Source: Thalassospira lucentensis MCCC 1A00383 = DSM 14000 (GTDB lineage: Bacteria; Pseudomonadota; Alphaproteobacteria; Rhodospirillales; Thalassospiraceae). From it: a stretch of DNA of 64,000 nucleotides. The stretch spans positions 186,001 to 250,000 of the forward strand of contig NZ_ATWN01000001.1 of assembly GCF_000421265.1 (NCBI RefSeq). The letters run 5' to 3'. Of the stretch, positions 9,271-19,394 are shown one piece after another. The position numbers and the translations under genes are program-made. Below the pieces are notes generated by a model. The model did not search any database and was not told where the DNA came from. It saw only the letters and a program-made list of their open reading frames with translations. How positions within the stretch are numbered: the first letter of the stretch is position 1; each line of letters begins with the position of its first letter.

Positions 9271-10737
9271 ATGCGGCGTGGGTTTGCTGTTTTTGTGGTC
9301 TTTTTGCCAGCCCTTCTTGCGGCATGCGCACAAGGCACGCGCCCAGTGGGCGATCTGGCGACGTTATCGTGTGATGCGCAACTTGCCTATATTGATGCGT
9401 TGGTCGCCCAAAACGGTGTGAGGAACGCGTCGGCTTCACCGGTTGCCGGGTTCGCATCTCTTCGGGCCAACCGGAACTCTGTTTTATTGGCGCGCCAGCT
9501 TGATGAAGATGGTGACGGGCAGGTCGATCAACCGGATCGTTGGCGGGACTTTATCGCACAGATGCGTGGCCTTGATCGCGACGCACGGCAAAGTGAAATG
9601 GCCAACCTTCCAGTTGTATCAGGTGTCTCTTTTGATCAGATTGAAGCTTGTGCCAACACAATGGCCACGTCTCTGATGCCCGATCAGTATCCGGTGCTGT
9701 CTGCAGCGGTATTTGTGCCTGATGACTATCTTGATTTTCAGCGCATCGCGGGTCTGTATCCGATAACAGCCTTCGCGGCCTATTTCGGATATGAAGGCTG
9801 GAAGCAGGAGAACTTTGCAAGTTTTGAGCAAAGGGGGGAGGACATTGCGTCGTTGGGAACGTGGTACGACTATTTAGTACCCGACCAAACTGATGACGGT
9901 TTCAACGACATTACGCTGGATGCCTTTGGCCTGCTGCAGCCAACGGGTGCCGAGCTTGAAAAACTGGCGCGGGCCTATGCGCCGGTTTTTCGGGTGAGAA
10001 CGGGAAGTGAGAGTGACAAGGTTGGACAGCCGACCTTGCCCACGCGTGATGCTTTGGCCGTCGTCGATACAGATCATCCAAATATCTATTATCGCCTGAG
10101 CCATACATATTTTGCCGGAAAATGGCGGCCGCAAATCGTTTATGAGATCTGGTTCCCGGAACGCCCGGCCACCAGCCGGTTTGATATTCTGGCCGGGCAT
10201 TTTGATGCGCTGGTCTGGCGGGTTACCCTTGATGATGATGGCACGCCATTGATCGGCGATGCGATCCATGGTTGCGGCTGTTATCACATGTTTTTTCCAA
10301 GTAACCGTTTGCAGCGAATCACCGCGCCAGAGGATAACGACATTCGCGAAACGGCGGAAATGCCCGCGAGATATGTTGATCAATCGATCTTGAAGCAGCC
10401 TGTTCTGTGGATCGATGAAACCAGCCACTATCTTCTGAAACTGACCGATGCCCGGGCTGACACAATGGCTGGTAATATGATCAGGCAAAACGCATCCCTT
10501 CGTCCAGCACGGGACTTGAGCCAGTTGCCGTTACAAAACGGGCAGGGCACGGCCAGCCTTTTTGATGAGGATGGATTTGTACCCGGCACGGAACGGCTGG
10601 AATGGATTTTACTCTGGCCGATGGGGGTTGAGAAACCCGGTGCCATGCGCCAATGGGGGCATCATGCAACGGCGTTTGTCGGGCGGCGGCATTTTGATGA
10701 GCCAGACTTGATGGATCGGTATTTCACGCCGCGCTGA
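9271..10737 (+). CDS. Uncharacterised lipoprotein with an EF-hand-like calcium loop
   Basis: Family not recognised. The ATG at 9271 (GGAGA upstream) gives a signal peptide MRRGFAVFVVFLPALLAAC with a lipobox LAAC, so the mature protein (about 470 of 488 residues) should be lipid-anchored. Near residue 80 the string DEDGDGQVDQPD matches the DxDxDG calcium-binding loop. The rest appears globular and soluble, with acidic and aromatic stretches, a GCGCYHMF cysteine/histidine cluster and HHATAFVGRRHFDEP near the C-terminus. It is monocistronic: divergent from rfbC and separated from groES by almost 300 bp. A role in envelope or surface polysaccharide is only guilt by location. Confidence 0.85.
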   Translation: MRRGFAVFVVFLPALLAACAQGTRPVGDLATLSCDAQLAYIDALVAQNGVRNASASPVAGFASLRANRNSVLLARQLDEDGDGQVDQPDRWRDFIAQMRGLDRDARQSEMANLPVVSGVSFDQIEACANTMATSLMPDQYPVLSAAVFVPDDYLDFQRIAGLYPITAFAAYFGYEGWKQENFASFEQRGEDIASLGTWYDYLVPDQTDDGFNDITLDAFGLLQPTGAELEKLARAYAPVFRVRTGSESDKVGQPTLPTRDALAVVDTDHPNIYYRLSHTYFAGKWRPQIVYEIWFPERPATSRFDILAGHFDALVWRVTLDDDGTPLIGDAIHGCGCYHMFFPSNRLQRITAPEDNDIRETAEMPARYVDQSILKQPVLWIDETSHYLLKLTDARADTMAGNMIRQNASLRPARDLSQLPLQNGQGTASLFDEDGFVPGTERLEWILLWPMGVEKPGAMRQWGHHATAFVGRRHFDEPDLMDRYFTPR

Positions 10738-10908
10738 TCTGAACCCGTGATTGTGTGCCACATTATTGCCTTTTGCGCATTGCGATGGCGCGTGATACCT
10801 CTATCGAACTGGCCCATGCTGTTTATGGCGGCACCATGGCAGCCAAGGCCCGATTTGGGCCAATGTCGCCGAATTCATGATATTTTTGCGACGAACACGC
10901 CAATCCTA

Positions 10909-10937
10909 TTGACAAAAATCACCCACTCCAATACATC
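10909..10937 (+). promoter_or_regulatory. groESL promoter
   Basis: A consensus -35 TTGACA (10909-10914) is followed after 17 bases by TACATC, immediately before the CIRCE operator. Transcription would begin inside or beside CIRCE. The rest of the stretch 10738-10908 holds no supportable gene. Confidence 0.6.
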
Positions 10938-10940
10938 CTG

Positions 10941-10967
10941 TTAGCACTCGCCGGGGGTGAGTGCTAA
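10941..10967. promoter_or_regulatory. CIRCE element (HrcA operator)
   Basis: A perfect TTAGCACTC-N9-GAGTGCTAA inverted repeat, 66 bp upstream of groES and just downstream of the promoter. It is the classic HrcA repressor site that limits groESL transcription at normal temperature. No hrcA gene lies in this window. Confidence 0.97.
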
Positions 10968-11033
10968 TACGGGCTCATCCCGGTTAGTCGTAGTTTTAAA
11001 CGAGCCTTTAGCTTTAACACGGAGTTGTCTAAA

Positions 11034-11321
11034 ATGAAGTTCCGTCCGCTGCATGATCGCGTCCTGGTCCGTCGTGTCGAGTCCGACACCAAGACTGCCG
11101 GTGGCATCATTATTCCGGATACCGCGAAAGAAAAACCGCAGGAAGGCGAAGTCGTCGCTGTGGGTTCTGGCGTGCGTAAAGATGACGGCTCTGTCGTCGC
11201 GCTTGACGTCAAATCAGGTGACAAAGTCCTGTTTGGCAAATGGTCAGGTACCGAAGTCAAGGTTGACGGCGAAGAGCTGTTGATCATGAAAGAGTCCGAC
11301 ATTATGGGCATCATGGAATAA
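11034..11321 (+). CDS. groES: Co-chaperonin GroES
   Basis: The 95-residue cap of the GroEL chamber. It begins [15 protein letters not shown] and has the mobile loop [14 protein letters not shown] (about residues 16-29), which contacts GroEL. An upstream in-frame TTG exists, but GGAG nine bases before the ATG at 11034 fixes the start. groEL follows 60 bp later. Heat control by CIRCE/HrcA is visible upstream. Confidence 0.98.
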   Translation: MKFRPLHDRVLVRRVESDTKTAGGIIIPDTAKEKPQEGEVVAVGSGVRKDDGSVVALDVKSGDKVLFGKWSGTEVKVDGEELLIMKESDIMGIME

Positions 11322-11366
11322 GTCAGCCCTTTGGGTGATTTATGTCCACGTTCATCCGTCTCATAG

Positions 11367-13040
<1,674 letters not shown>

Positions 13041-13074
13041 GCCTTACCAACCAACCGACCTATTTGCTACGGAA

Positions 13075-13109
13075 AGGGGCCTCGCATTCGCGGGGCCTCT
13101 TTTCTTTTG
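13075..13109 (+). terminator. Terminator after groEL
   Basis: An 11-bp stem with two G-U pairs (AGGGGCCTCGC with GCGGGGCCTCT) around loop ATTC, followed by a T-rich run. Confidence 0.75.
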
Positions 13110-13130
13110 TTCTTGGCCCTAAAACAAAAA

Positions 13131-13161
13131 AAAGCCCCGCCACAATCTGTGGCAGGGCTTT
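13131..13161. terminator. Bidirectional terminator between groEL and the flavin oxidoreductase
   Basis: AAAGCCCCGCCACA pairs with TGTGGCAGGGCTTT apart from one mismatch. An A-rich run on the left gives a U-run for the minus-strand transcript. Its better orientation is for the minus-strand gene at 13183. Confidence 0.75.
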
Positions 13162-13182
13162 GTCTTGAGCGCGACTAAAAGG

Positions 13183-14277
13183 CTAGCCAAACAGCTTTTT
13201 CAATGCGCGTGGCTGACACCGCAAATACTGGTTGGCGGCTTTGACTTCGGCCCCCAGTGTTGCAGCCGCATGCCAAGGCCAGCGCGGGTCATACAGAATA
13301 CCGCGCGCAAGGGCGATGGCATCGGCTTGGCCGGTAAAGGTGATGGCTTCTGCCTGTTCTGCCTCGGTGATCAGGCCAACCGCAATCGTAGTAATGCCGG
13401 TTTCTGATTTGATGCGATCGGCAAAGGGGACTTGATAGTTCGGGCCAAGCGGGATTTTCTGATCAATATGCAGGCCGCCCGATGAGACGTGAATGAAGTC
13501 GCATCCACGTGCTTTGAGGACCTTTGCCAACTCAACGCTTTGATCAATGTCCCAGCCGTCCTCAACCCAGTCACTGGCCGATATGCGCATGCCGACGGGG
13601 AAGTCCGTACCGACTTCGCGGCGGACTGCGTCATAAACTTCGAGCGCGAAGCGCATGCGGTTTTCAAGCGATCCACCATATTCGTCATCGCGCTTGTTAG
13701 AATGCGGGGACAAGAATTGATGGAGCAGATAGCCATGCGCGCCATGGAGTTCGATGGCCTCAAACCCGATGCGAAGGGCGCGCTTTGCGCTGTCGGCAAA
13801 GGCTTGCACAATTTCGGCCATGCGTGACTTGGAAAGGGCTTCGGGGGTTGGGTCACCCTGTTTAAACGGGACTGCCGACGGTGCAACAACCTGCCAACCA
13901 TTTTTATGGTCAGGATCAATGGCAGCGCCACCATCCCATGGTTTTTCACAGGATGCCTTGCGCCCGGCATGCGCCAGTTGGATGGCGATTGGCATGTCGG
14001 AATGGCTGCGCACGGCCTTGATGGTTTTATCAAGGCTGGCCTCGGTTGTGTCATCCCACAGGCCAAGATCGCCGTAGGTGATGCGTCCTTCGGGCTCGAC
14101 CGCACTTGCTTCTATGATCAGAAGTCCTGCGCCAGATTGGGCAAGGTTGCCCAGATGCATGTCGTGCCATGCGGTGGAGCTTCCGTTGTCAGCGGAGTAC
14201 TGACACATCGGCGCAATGATAATGCGATTATCGAGGGCCAGTTTCCCCAAAGACAGGGGCGAGAATAAAGTGCTCAT
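13183..14277 (-). CDS. NADH:flavin oxidoreductase, Old Yellow Enzyme family (YqjM/NamA-like)
   Basis: An FMN-dependent ene-reductase-type protein of 364 residues. It begins FSPLSLGKLALDNRIIIAPM (flavin-binding strand), then has IQLAHAGRKAS, the active-site HGAHGYLLHQFLSP pair of histidines and the EYGGSLENR block, typical of the YqjM subgroup that reduces activated C=C bonds with NAD(P)H. The natural substrate is not evident. Longer starts exist, but AAGGAT before the ATG at 14277 and the family N-terminus support this one. The gene is monocistronic and shares a bidirectional terminator with groEL. Confidence 0.93.
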   Translation of the reverse strand: MSTLFSPLSLGKLALDNRIIIAPMCQYSADNGSSTAWHDMHLGNLAQSGAGLLIIEASAVEPEGRITYGDLGLWDDTTEASLDKTIKAVRSHSDMPIAIQLAHAGRKASCEKPWDGGAAIDPDHKNGWQVVAPSAVPFKQGDPTPEALSKSRMAEIVQAFADSAKRALRIGFEAIELHGAHGYLLHQFLSPHSNKRDDEYGGSLENRMRFALEVYDAVRREVGTDFPVGMRISASDWVEDGWDIDQSVELAKVLKARGCDFIHVSSGGLHIDQKIPLGPNYQVPFADRIKSETGITTIAVGLITEAEQAEAITFTGQADAIALARGILYDPRWPWHAAATLGAEVKAANQYLRCQPRALKKLFG

Positions 14278-14438
14278 GGAATATCCTTGATATAGGGGAG
14301 GCGGCGGGGAACCCGCCATGCAATGGGGTGAAGCTAGTCTTTGGCCGTAGACTCCGCCAGTCCCAAAGTCAGTTTTTCCAAGGAATGGAATGCCAGCGGA
14401 GAAAAATCAAAAAAAGATCAAAAAAATGCATCTGGCGA

Positions 14439-14466
14439 CTTGCGGAAATTTTCACCCGATCTATCT
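14439..14466 (+). promoter_or_regulatory. Candidate sigma-32 (RpoH) promoter of the hsp20 gene
   Basis: CTTGCGG (14439-14445) and CTATCT (14461-14466) are separated by about 16 bases, resembling the alphaproteobacterial heat-shock consensus (CTTG and CYTATNT). The start would lie near 14473, giving an untranslated leader of about 90 nt. No CIRCE is present here. Confidence 0.4.
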
Positions 14467-14564
14467 CAAGGAGGCAAAGGGGCATGGTGCCCTGATACGC
14501 GTCACGGTTGCAGCCTGGTCTGGACCACCGACGCAAGGATACTCGTCTGTAATGGAGGGTTATT

Positions 14565-15080
14565 ATGACTGGACTTCAGAACCTTAATGGATCCGCACGT
14601 CGTCTTTCTTCTTCGCCGATTGCTGCCGATCCTTTCACCCTTATTTCCCGTGGTTTCGGGCGTGATTTCGACCAAATGATCGGTTCGATCCTTGGGGATC
14701 GTGCCGTGCCGTCCAAAGCCGCGCCTGGCGCGGATGGTGATGCGCAATCGGTTTTAAGCCCGCGGATCGACGTCCATGAAACCGACGATCATATTGAACT
14801 GTCGGCCGAACTTCCCGGTGTCGAACAAAGTGATGTCGATGTTTCGGTTCTCGAAGGTGTTTTGACCGTCACGGGGGAAAAGAAAACCACCCGTGAAAGC
14901 AATGAAGGTGCCCGCGTTGTTGAACGCAGATATGGTAGTTTCAAGCGGTCGTTCCGTCTTCCCGACACCATTGATGCCGATAATATTGCCGCATCGTTTA
15001 AAAATGGTGTTTTGACACTTACTCTTCCAAAAGTTGTGGAAGAAAAACCTGAGCCGCGCAAAATTACTGTCAGCGGCTAG
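14565..15080 (+). CDS. Small heat-shock protein, Hsp20/IbpA family
   Basis: An ATP-independent holdase of 171 residues. Residues ~62-165 form the alpha-crystallin domain (IDVHETDDHIELSAELPGV, then FKNGVLTLTLPK with the family IxI-type strand region). The N-terminal ~60 residues are variable, as usual. TGGAGG precedes the ATG. It has its own heat-shock-like promoter and a long leader, and is followed by a terminator at 15124. It lies near groESL but is not cotranscribed with it. Confidence 0.95.
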   Translation: MTGLQNLNGSARRLSSSPIAADPFTLISRGFGRDFDQMIGSILGDRAVPSKAAPGADGDAQSVLSPRIDVHETDDHIELSAELPGVEQSDVDVSVLEGVLTVTGEKKTTRESNEGARVVERRYGSFKRSFRLPDTIDADNIAASFKNGVLTLTLPKVVEEKPEPRKITVSG

Positions 15081-15123
15081 GTCTTACCTCATCCTCCCTG
15101 AACTTGTCTTCTCTGTGTTGCCT

Positions 15124-15153
15124 GACGGGCGGTTTTTACCGCCCGTCTTTTTT
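15124..15153 (+). terminator. Terminator after hsp20
   Basis: A perfect 10-bp stem GACGGGCGGT/ACCGCCCGTC with loop TTTT is followed by TTTTTT. Confidence 0.9.
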
Positions 15154-15168
15154 GTGGCCGTCAGGGAT

Positions 15169-16281
15169 TTAAAGTGATGGATGGCGGGCGCAGTTTTCAA
15201 GTGGCATATCAAAAATCCCGGTTTGATCAAACTGGTCGAGTGCGTCATGCCAAGGTTTAAGATCAATTCCCTGAGCCTTGATCCAATCAGGATTATAGTA
15301 AGTATCGCGATATCGATCACCGCCATCACACAGCAGCGTCACGACAGAGCCCTTTTCACCGGCCTTGTTCATGTCGCTGATCAACGACAAGGTGGCGATC
15401 AGGTTGGTGCCGGTTGAGCCACCACAGCGACGGCCAAGATGCTTTTCAAGGTATTGCAGGGCGGCAAAGCTTGCGGCATCGGGAATGCGATACATCCGGT
15501 CAACGACATTTGGGTTGAAGCTTGGTTCAACGCGGGGGCGTCCAATGCCCTCGACGCGTGATCCCTTATCCCCGGTGATGCTGCAATCACCTGTTTCATA
15601 GCCATTATAGAAAACCGAATTTTCCGGGTCGGCCACGCAAAGTTCGCAGCCTTGCCCAAGGATGCGGCCATAGCGAATGTAGCGGCCAATGGTTGATGAC
15701 GTGCCGCCGGTACCCGCCCCGACAATGACCCAGCGTGGAACAGGATGCGGTTCGTGTTTAAGCTGTTCAAAGATGCTTTCGGCGATGTTGTTGTTGCCGC
15801 GCCAGTCGGTTGCCCGTTCGGCATAGGTGAACTGGTCCATGTAATGGCCGCCGAGTTCACGCGCCAGACGTTGTGATTCGTCATAAATCTGACCGCTTTG
15901 GTCGACCAGATGGCTTTCGCCACCATAAAAGGCAATCTGATCAATCTTTTGCTGCGATGTGGATTTGGGCATCACGGCGATAAAGCGCAGGCCCAGAAGA
16001 CGTGCGAAATAGGCTTCTGAGACTGCCGTGGAGCCACTCGATGCCTCGATCACCGGGGTGTCTTTGGTGATCCAGCCATTGCACAGTCCATATAAAAACA
16101 ACGACCGGGCCAGACGATGTTTCAAGCTACCGGACGGATGGGTCGATTCATCTTTGAGATACAAGCCAATCCCGTCAAGCGGGGGCAAATCCAACCGGAT
16201 CAGGTGCGTATCGGCGGACCGGTTAAAATCGGCTTCGATGGTGCTGATGGCTTCGGCAACCCATTGGCAGTCATATGGCAT
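15169..16281 (-). CDS. PLP-dependent cysteine synthase/desulfhydrase family enzyme (Cds1-like)
   Basis: A fold-type II PLP enzyme of 370 residues. [16 protein letters not shown] carries the Schiff-base lysine, [17 protein letters not shown] the substrate loop and [15 protein letters not shown] the phosphate-binding glycine loop. The extended length and the [17 protein letters not shown]-terminal block match Cds1-type proteins, reported as cysteine desulfhydrases, more than CysK. Whether it makes or degrades cysteine cannot be read from sequence. The ATG at 16281 is chosen because AGGAT lies about 8 bases upstream and the extra 33 N-terminal residues of the longest frame look non-family. It is monocistronic and divergent from fliN. 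Confidence 0.9.
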   Translation of the reverse strand: MPYDCQWVAEAISTIEADFNRSADTHLIRLDLPPLDGIGLYLKDESTHPSGSLKHRLARSLFLYGLCNGWITKDTPVIEASSGSTAVSEAYFARLLGLRFIAVMPKSTSQQKIDQIAFYGGESHLVDQSGQIYDESQRLARELGGHYMDQFTYAERATDWRGNNNIAESIFEQLKHEPHPVPRWVIVGAGTGGTSSTIGRYIRYGRILGQGCELCVADPENSVFYNGYETGDCSITGDKGSRVEGIGRPRVEPSFNPNVVDRMYRIPDAASFAALQYLEKHLGRRCGGSTGTNLIATLSLISDMNKAGEKGSVVTLLCDGGDRYRDTYYNPDWIKAQGIDLKPWHDALDQFDQTGIFDMPLENCARHPSL

Positions 16282-16416
16282 GTCGCATCCTGATACTGTT
16301 TTTTTGACGTTATTTTCGATATCGGCCCAGAGATAAGGGATTATAATACAAAAAACGAGCGTGAAATTGTCTCGATACATTTTGACGAAACGTACGAATT
16401 AAAACAGATTGGGCTT

Positions 16417-16456
16417 GCTAACACTTTTTTCAAAGCTAACACTCTATAGTGAGTGT
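16417..16456. promoter_or_regulatory. Direct repeat GCTAACACT x2 plus ACACTC/GAGTGT dyad upstream of fliN
   Basis: GCTAACACT occurs at 16417-16425 and 16435-16443, 18 bp apart. The second copy runs into ACACTC-TATAGT-GAGTGT (16439-16456), an inverted repeat with a -10-like centre. It lies 38 bp upstream of fliN, and a regulator binding site is inferred. Confidence 0.4.
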
Positions 16457-16493
16457 CGCGATTCTATCGATCTGATTAGGTGACTTGGAAATC

Positions 16494-16793
16494 ATGGCTG
16501 ACAAAGAAAAAGATCCATTTGCGGCCCGTCATGGGTCTGAGATAGGTGCGGCCTATGATGTGCCTGTGCGTGTTTCGACCGTGATTGGCAAAAGCCAGAT
16601 TCAGGTGGCACAGCTGATGCGCTTAACGCGCGGGGCGGTATTGGAGCTTGATCGTCGTGTGGGCGAGCCCGTTGATATTTACGTCAACAACCGTCTGGTC
16701 GCGCGCGGTGAGCTGGTTGTGGTCGATGATAACTTGGGTGTCACCATCACCGAAGTGGTGAAAACCGGGACGATTATCGAAACCCATCACTGA
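16494..16793 (+). CDS. fliN: Flagellar motor switch protein FliN
   Basis: A 99-residue SpoA-domain protein of the cytoplasmic C-ring, which with FliM and FliG switches rotation. The C-terminal two thirds match FliN: VSTVIGKSQIQVAQLMRL, the glycine turn GAVLELDRRVGEPVDIYV, then VNNRLVARGELVVVDDNLGV. It stands alone: no other flagellar gene is within the window and a strong terminator follows at once, so it is a monocistronic copy. It could instead be a second FliN-like paralogue, which only the rest of the genome can decide. Confidence 0.92.
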   Translation: MADKEKDPFAARHGSEIGAAYDVPVRVSTVIGKSQIQVAQLMRLTRGAVLELDRRVGEPVDIYVNNRLVARGELVVVDDNLGVTITEVVKTGTIIETHH

Positions 16794-16819
16794 TCTGTTT
16801 TTACGCGATACAAAAATTC

Positions 16820-16855
16820 AAACCACCGCGCCAAACTGGCCGGTGGTTTTTTGTT
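16820..16855 (+). terminator. Terminator after fliN
   Basis: AAACCACCG/CGGTGGTTT with an inner GCC/GGC stem, followed by TTTTTTG. Confidence 0.9.
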
Positions 16856-16978
16856 TTACGCAGTATGGAACCTCGGCAGTTGCTAGGCGTTTGATTGCAA
16901 AGTTCCCTTAAAATGCCACATTGCAGCCCAAGGCTGTATTGACATTTACTGACCTCAATTAAAACGAGGGCGAATTCC

Positions 16979-19315
16979 ATGCTTAATTTCCTGACATCCG
17001 GGCTGATGGCCCTGATTGGTCTTGCACTTGCCGGTGGCGGTGTCTGGCTGATCGCGGTTGGCGGCAGTTGGTACTACGCATTGGCAGGGCTGGCTTTTCT
17101 GGTTGCTGCCTTTTTGTCGTTTAAACGCAAACCTGCACTGTTGCCGTTCTATGGCCTGTTTCTGATTGCCAGTCTGATCTGGGCCGTCTGGGAAATCGGG
17201 TTTGATTGGTGGCAGCTTGGGCCGCGCGGCGGGATTACGGTCCTGATTGGCTTGTGGCTGATTACACCGATGTTTCGCAAAACGCTGACGTCGGGGAAGC
17301 CCGTGCCTGATGTCAAACCTGCACGGTCCTTCTTGCTTGAAGGAAGTGTGGTGCTGGCGGTTGTTGTTGCGGTTTATTCCATGTTGAATAATCCCCATGA
17401 AATCGCCGGACGTTTGCCCAGCGAGCCGGTAACAAGCAGCCCTGCATATGGTGGCACGGTTCCTGACGGCGACTGGCATCAGTATGGGCGTACGCCATTT
17501 GGACAGCGGTATTCACCACTGGATCAGGTCAATGCGGACAACGTTGCATCGCTCGAGCAGGCGTGGGTCTATCAGACGGGTGACGTGAAGCGCGTTGATG
17601 ATGTGCCCGAAACCACCTATCAGGTGACCCCGCTTAAGGTCGGTGAAACGCTTTATCTGTGTACACCGCATAGCTGGGCAATTGCCATTGACGCAAAGAC
17701 CGGGCAGGAAAAGTGGAAATATGATCCCGGCATTCCGCAAAACCCGGATCGTCAGCATCAGACGTGTCGCGGTGTGACCTATTACAAAGACCCGGCGGTA
17801 ACGGAAAATGGGCCGTGTACGGCGCGTGTTTTCCTGCCGACATCGGATGCGCGTCTGATCGCGCTTGATGCGGACACCGGCGAGGTTTGCCCGTCGTTTG
17901 GCGACGAGGGTACGGTGCACCTTGAAGAAAACATGCCCTATAACCCCGAGGGGTATTATTATTCGACGTCACCGCCCGTCGCGGCGGCAGGCAAGATCAT
18001 CATTGGTGGGGCGGTGAATGACAATTATTCGACCAAGTCGCAGTCTGGTGTCATTCGCGCCTATGACATTAATACTGGTGAGCTGATCTGGAATTGGGAC
18101 TCGGGTAATCCCGAACAGACTGAACCGATCCCAGACGATCAGACTTATACCGCCAATTCACCCAACAGCTGGTCGGTATCGAGTGCGGATGAAGCGCTTG
18201 GTATGATCTATGTGCCACTGGGCAACAAGGTGCCTGATCAGCTTGGCATGAACCGCGATGAGAATGTGGAAACCTATTCATCCTCCATCGTCGCACTTAG
18301 CCTTGAAACAGGGCAGGTTCAGTGGGTGCGTCAGACCGTCCATCATGATCTTTGGGATATGGACGTTCCGGCCCAACCGGCGTTAATTGATATCACACAG
18401 GATGGTCAAACAGTTCCGGCCCTTGTCGGTCCGACCAAGCAGGGCGATATCTATGTCCTTGATCGCCGCACCGGGGAGCCGATTATTCCGGTTAATGAAG
18501 TTCCCGCACCGGGTGGTGCGATCCCCGAAGATTTTACGGCACCAACACAGCCGGTTTCTGATCTGACCTTTATGCCTGATCCACTGACCGAAAAGGATAT
18601 GTGGGGCATGACCCTGTTTGATCAGATGGCGTGTCGTATCGCGTTCCATCAGTTGAAATATGAAGGGCGTTATACCCCGCCATCCTTGCAGGGAACGCTG
18701 GTTTATCCGGGGAATTTCGGGACCTTTAACTGGGGCAGTGTTGCGGTTGATCCGGAACGTCAGGTGATGTTTGGCATGCCGACCTATCTTGCCTTTACCT
18801 CAAAATTGATCCCGCGTGCCGAAGTGCCGCCCCGTGGTACGGAAAAAGCCAGCGAAATGGGCATCAACCGGAATGAAGGTGCTGACTACGCGGTGAGCAT
18901 GGGGCCATTTCTGTCACCGCTTGGTATTCCATGTCAGGCCCCGCCTTGGGGCTATGTTGCGGGGGCCGATTTGCGCACGGGCGAGATTGCCTATATGCAC
19001 AAAAACGGTACGGTCGAAGACATGACGCCTTTGCCCTTGCCGTTTAAACTCGGTGTGCCCGGTATTGGTGGTCCAATCATGACCAAGGGGGGCGTGGCGT
19101 TCCTTGGTGCGGCAGTGGATAACTATTTCCGTGCTTATGATGTCTCGACAGGTGATCAGCTTTGGGAAACGCGGCTTCCGGCTGGTGGCCAGTCCACCCC
19201 AATGACCTATGAAACCGATGACGGGACGCAATATGTGCTGATCGTTGCCGGGGGGCATGGGTCCATCGGGACGACGCCGGGCGATTACGTGATCGCTTAC
19301 AAATTGGCGGAATAA
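16979..19315 (+). CDS. Membrane-bound PQQ-dependent glucose/quinate/shikimate-family dehydrogenase
   Basis: A 778-residue quinoprotein. The first ~130 residues hold four to five hydrophobic helices (GLMALIGLALAGGGVWLIA and ALAGLAFLVAAFLSF among them), the membrane anchor that passes electrons to ubiquinone. The remainder is the periplasmic beta-propeller, starting GDWHQYGRTPFGQRYSPL and containing repeated W-type strands (GEKW-like, TGEVCPSFG, ETGQVQWVRQT, TGDQLWETRLPAGG). The substrate may be glucose, quinate or another polyol. No pqq biosynthesis genes are nearby, so cofactor must come from elsewhere. GAGGG precedes the ATG. It is a single-gene unit. Confidence 0.93.
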   Translation: MLNFLTSGLMALIGLALAGGGVWLIAVGGSWYYALAGLAFLVAAFLSFKRKPALLPFYGLFLIASLIWAVWEIGFDWWQLGPRGGITVLIGLWLITPMFRKTLTSGKPVPDVKPARSFLLEGSVVLAVVVAVYSMLNNPHEIAGRLPSEPVTSSPAYGGTVPDGDWHQYGRTPFGQRYSPLDQVNADNVASLEQAWVYQTGDVKRVDDVPETTYQVTPLKVGETLYLCTPHSWAIAIDAKTGQEKWKYDPGIPQNPDRQHQTCRGVTYYKDPAVTENGPCTARVFLPTSDARLIALDADTGEVCPSFGDEGTVHLEENMPYNPEGYYYSTSPPVAAAGKIIIGGAVNDNYSTKSQSGVIRAYDINTGELIWNWDSGNPEQTEPIPDDQTYTANSPNSWSVSSADEALGMIYVPLGNKVPDQLGMNRDENVETYSSSIVALSLETGQVQWVRQTVHHDLWDMDVPAQPALIDITQDGQTVPALVGPTKQGDIYVLDRRTGEPIIPVNEVPAPGGAIPEDFTAPTQPVSDLTFMPDPLTEKDMWGMTLFDQMACRIAFHQLKYEGRYTPPSLQGTLVYPGNFGTFNWGSVAVDPERQVMFGMPTYLAFTSKLIPRAEVPPRGTEKASEMGINRNEGADYAVSMGPFLSPLGIPCQAPPWGYVAGADLRTGEIAYMHKNGTVEDMTPLPLPFKLGVPGIGGPIMTKGGVAFLGAAVDNYFRAYDVSTGDQLWETRLPAGGQSTPMTYETDDGTQYVLIVAGGHGSIGTTPGDYVIAYKLAE

Positions 19316-19332
19316 ACCAGCACGCCAGACTT

Positions 19333-19378
19333 AAAACAACAAAGGCACCTGTTATCGCAGGTGCCTTTGTTGTTTTTT
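19333..19378. terminator. Strong bidirectional terminator
   Basis: A perfect 19-bp stem (AAAACAACAAAGGCACCTG with its complement) around loop TTATCG, with A-runs and T-runs on the outer sides. It serves both the PQQ dehydrogenase gene and the convergent Sel1-repeat gene. Confidence 0.93.
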
Positions 19379-19394
19379 GGCTATAGCTGTATAT

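Noticed and set aside
10747-10944. 65-residue plus frame before groES
   Set aside because: It runs through the groESL promoter and into CIRCE, and has no start signal.
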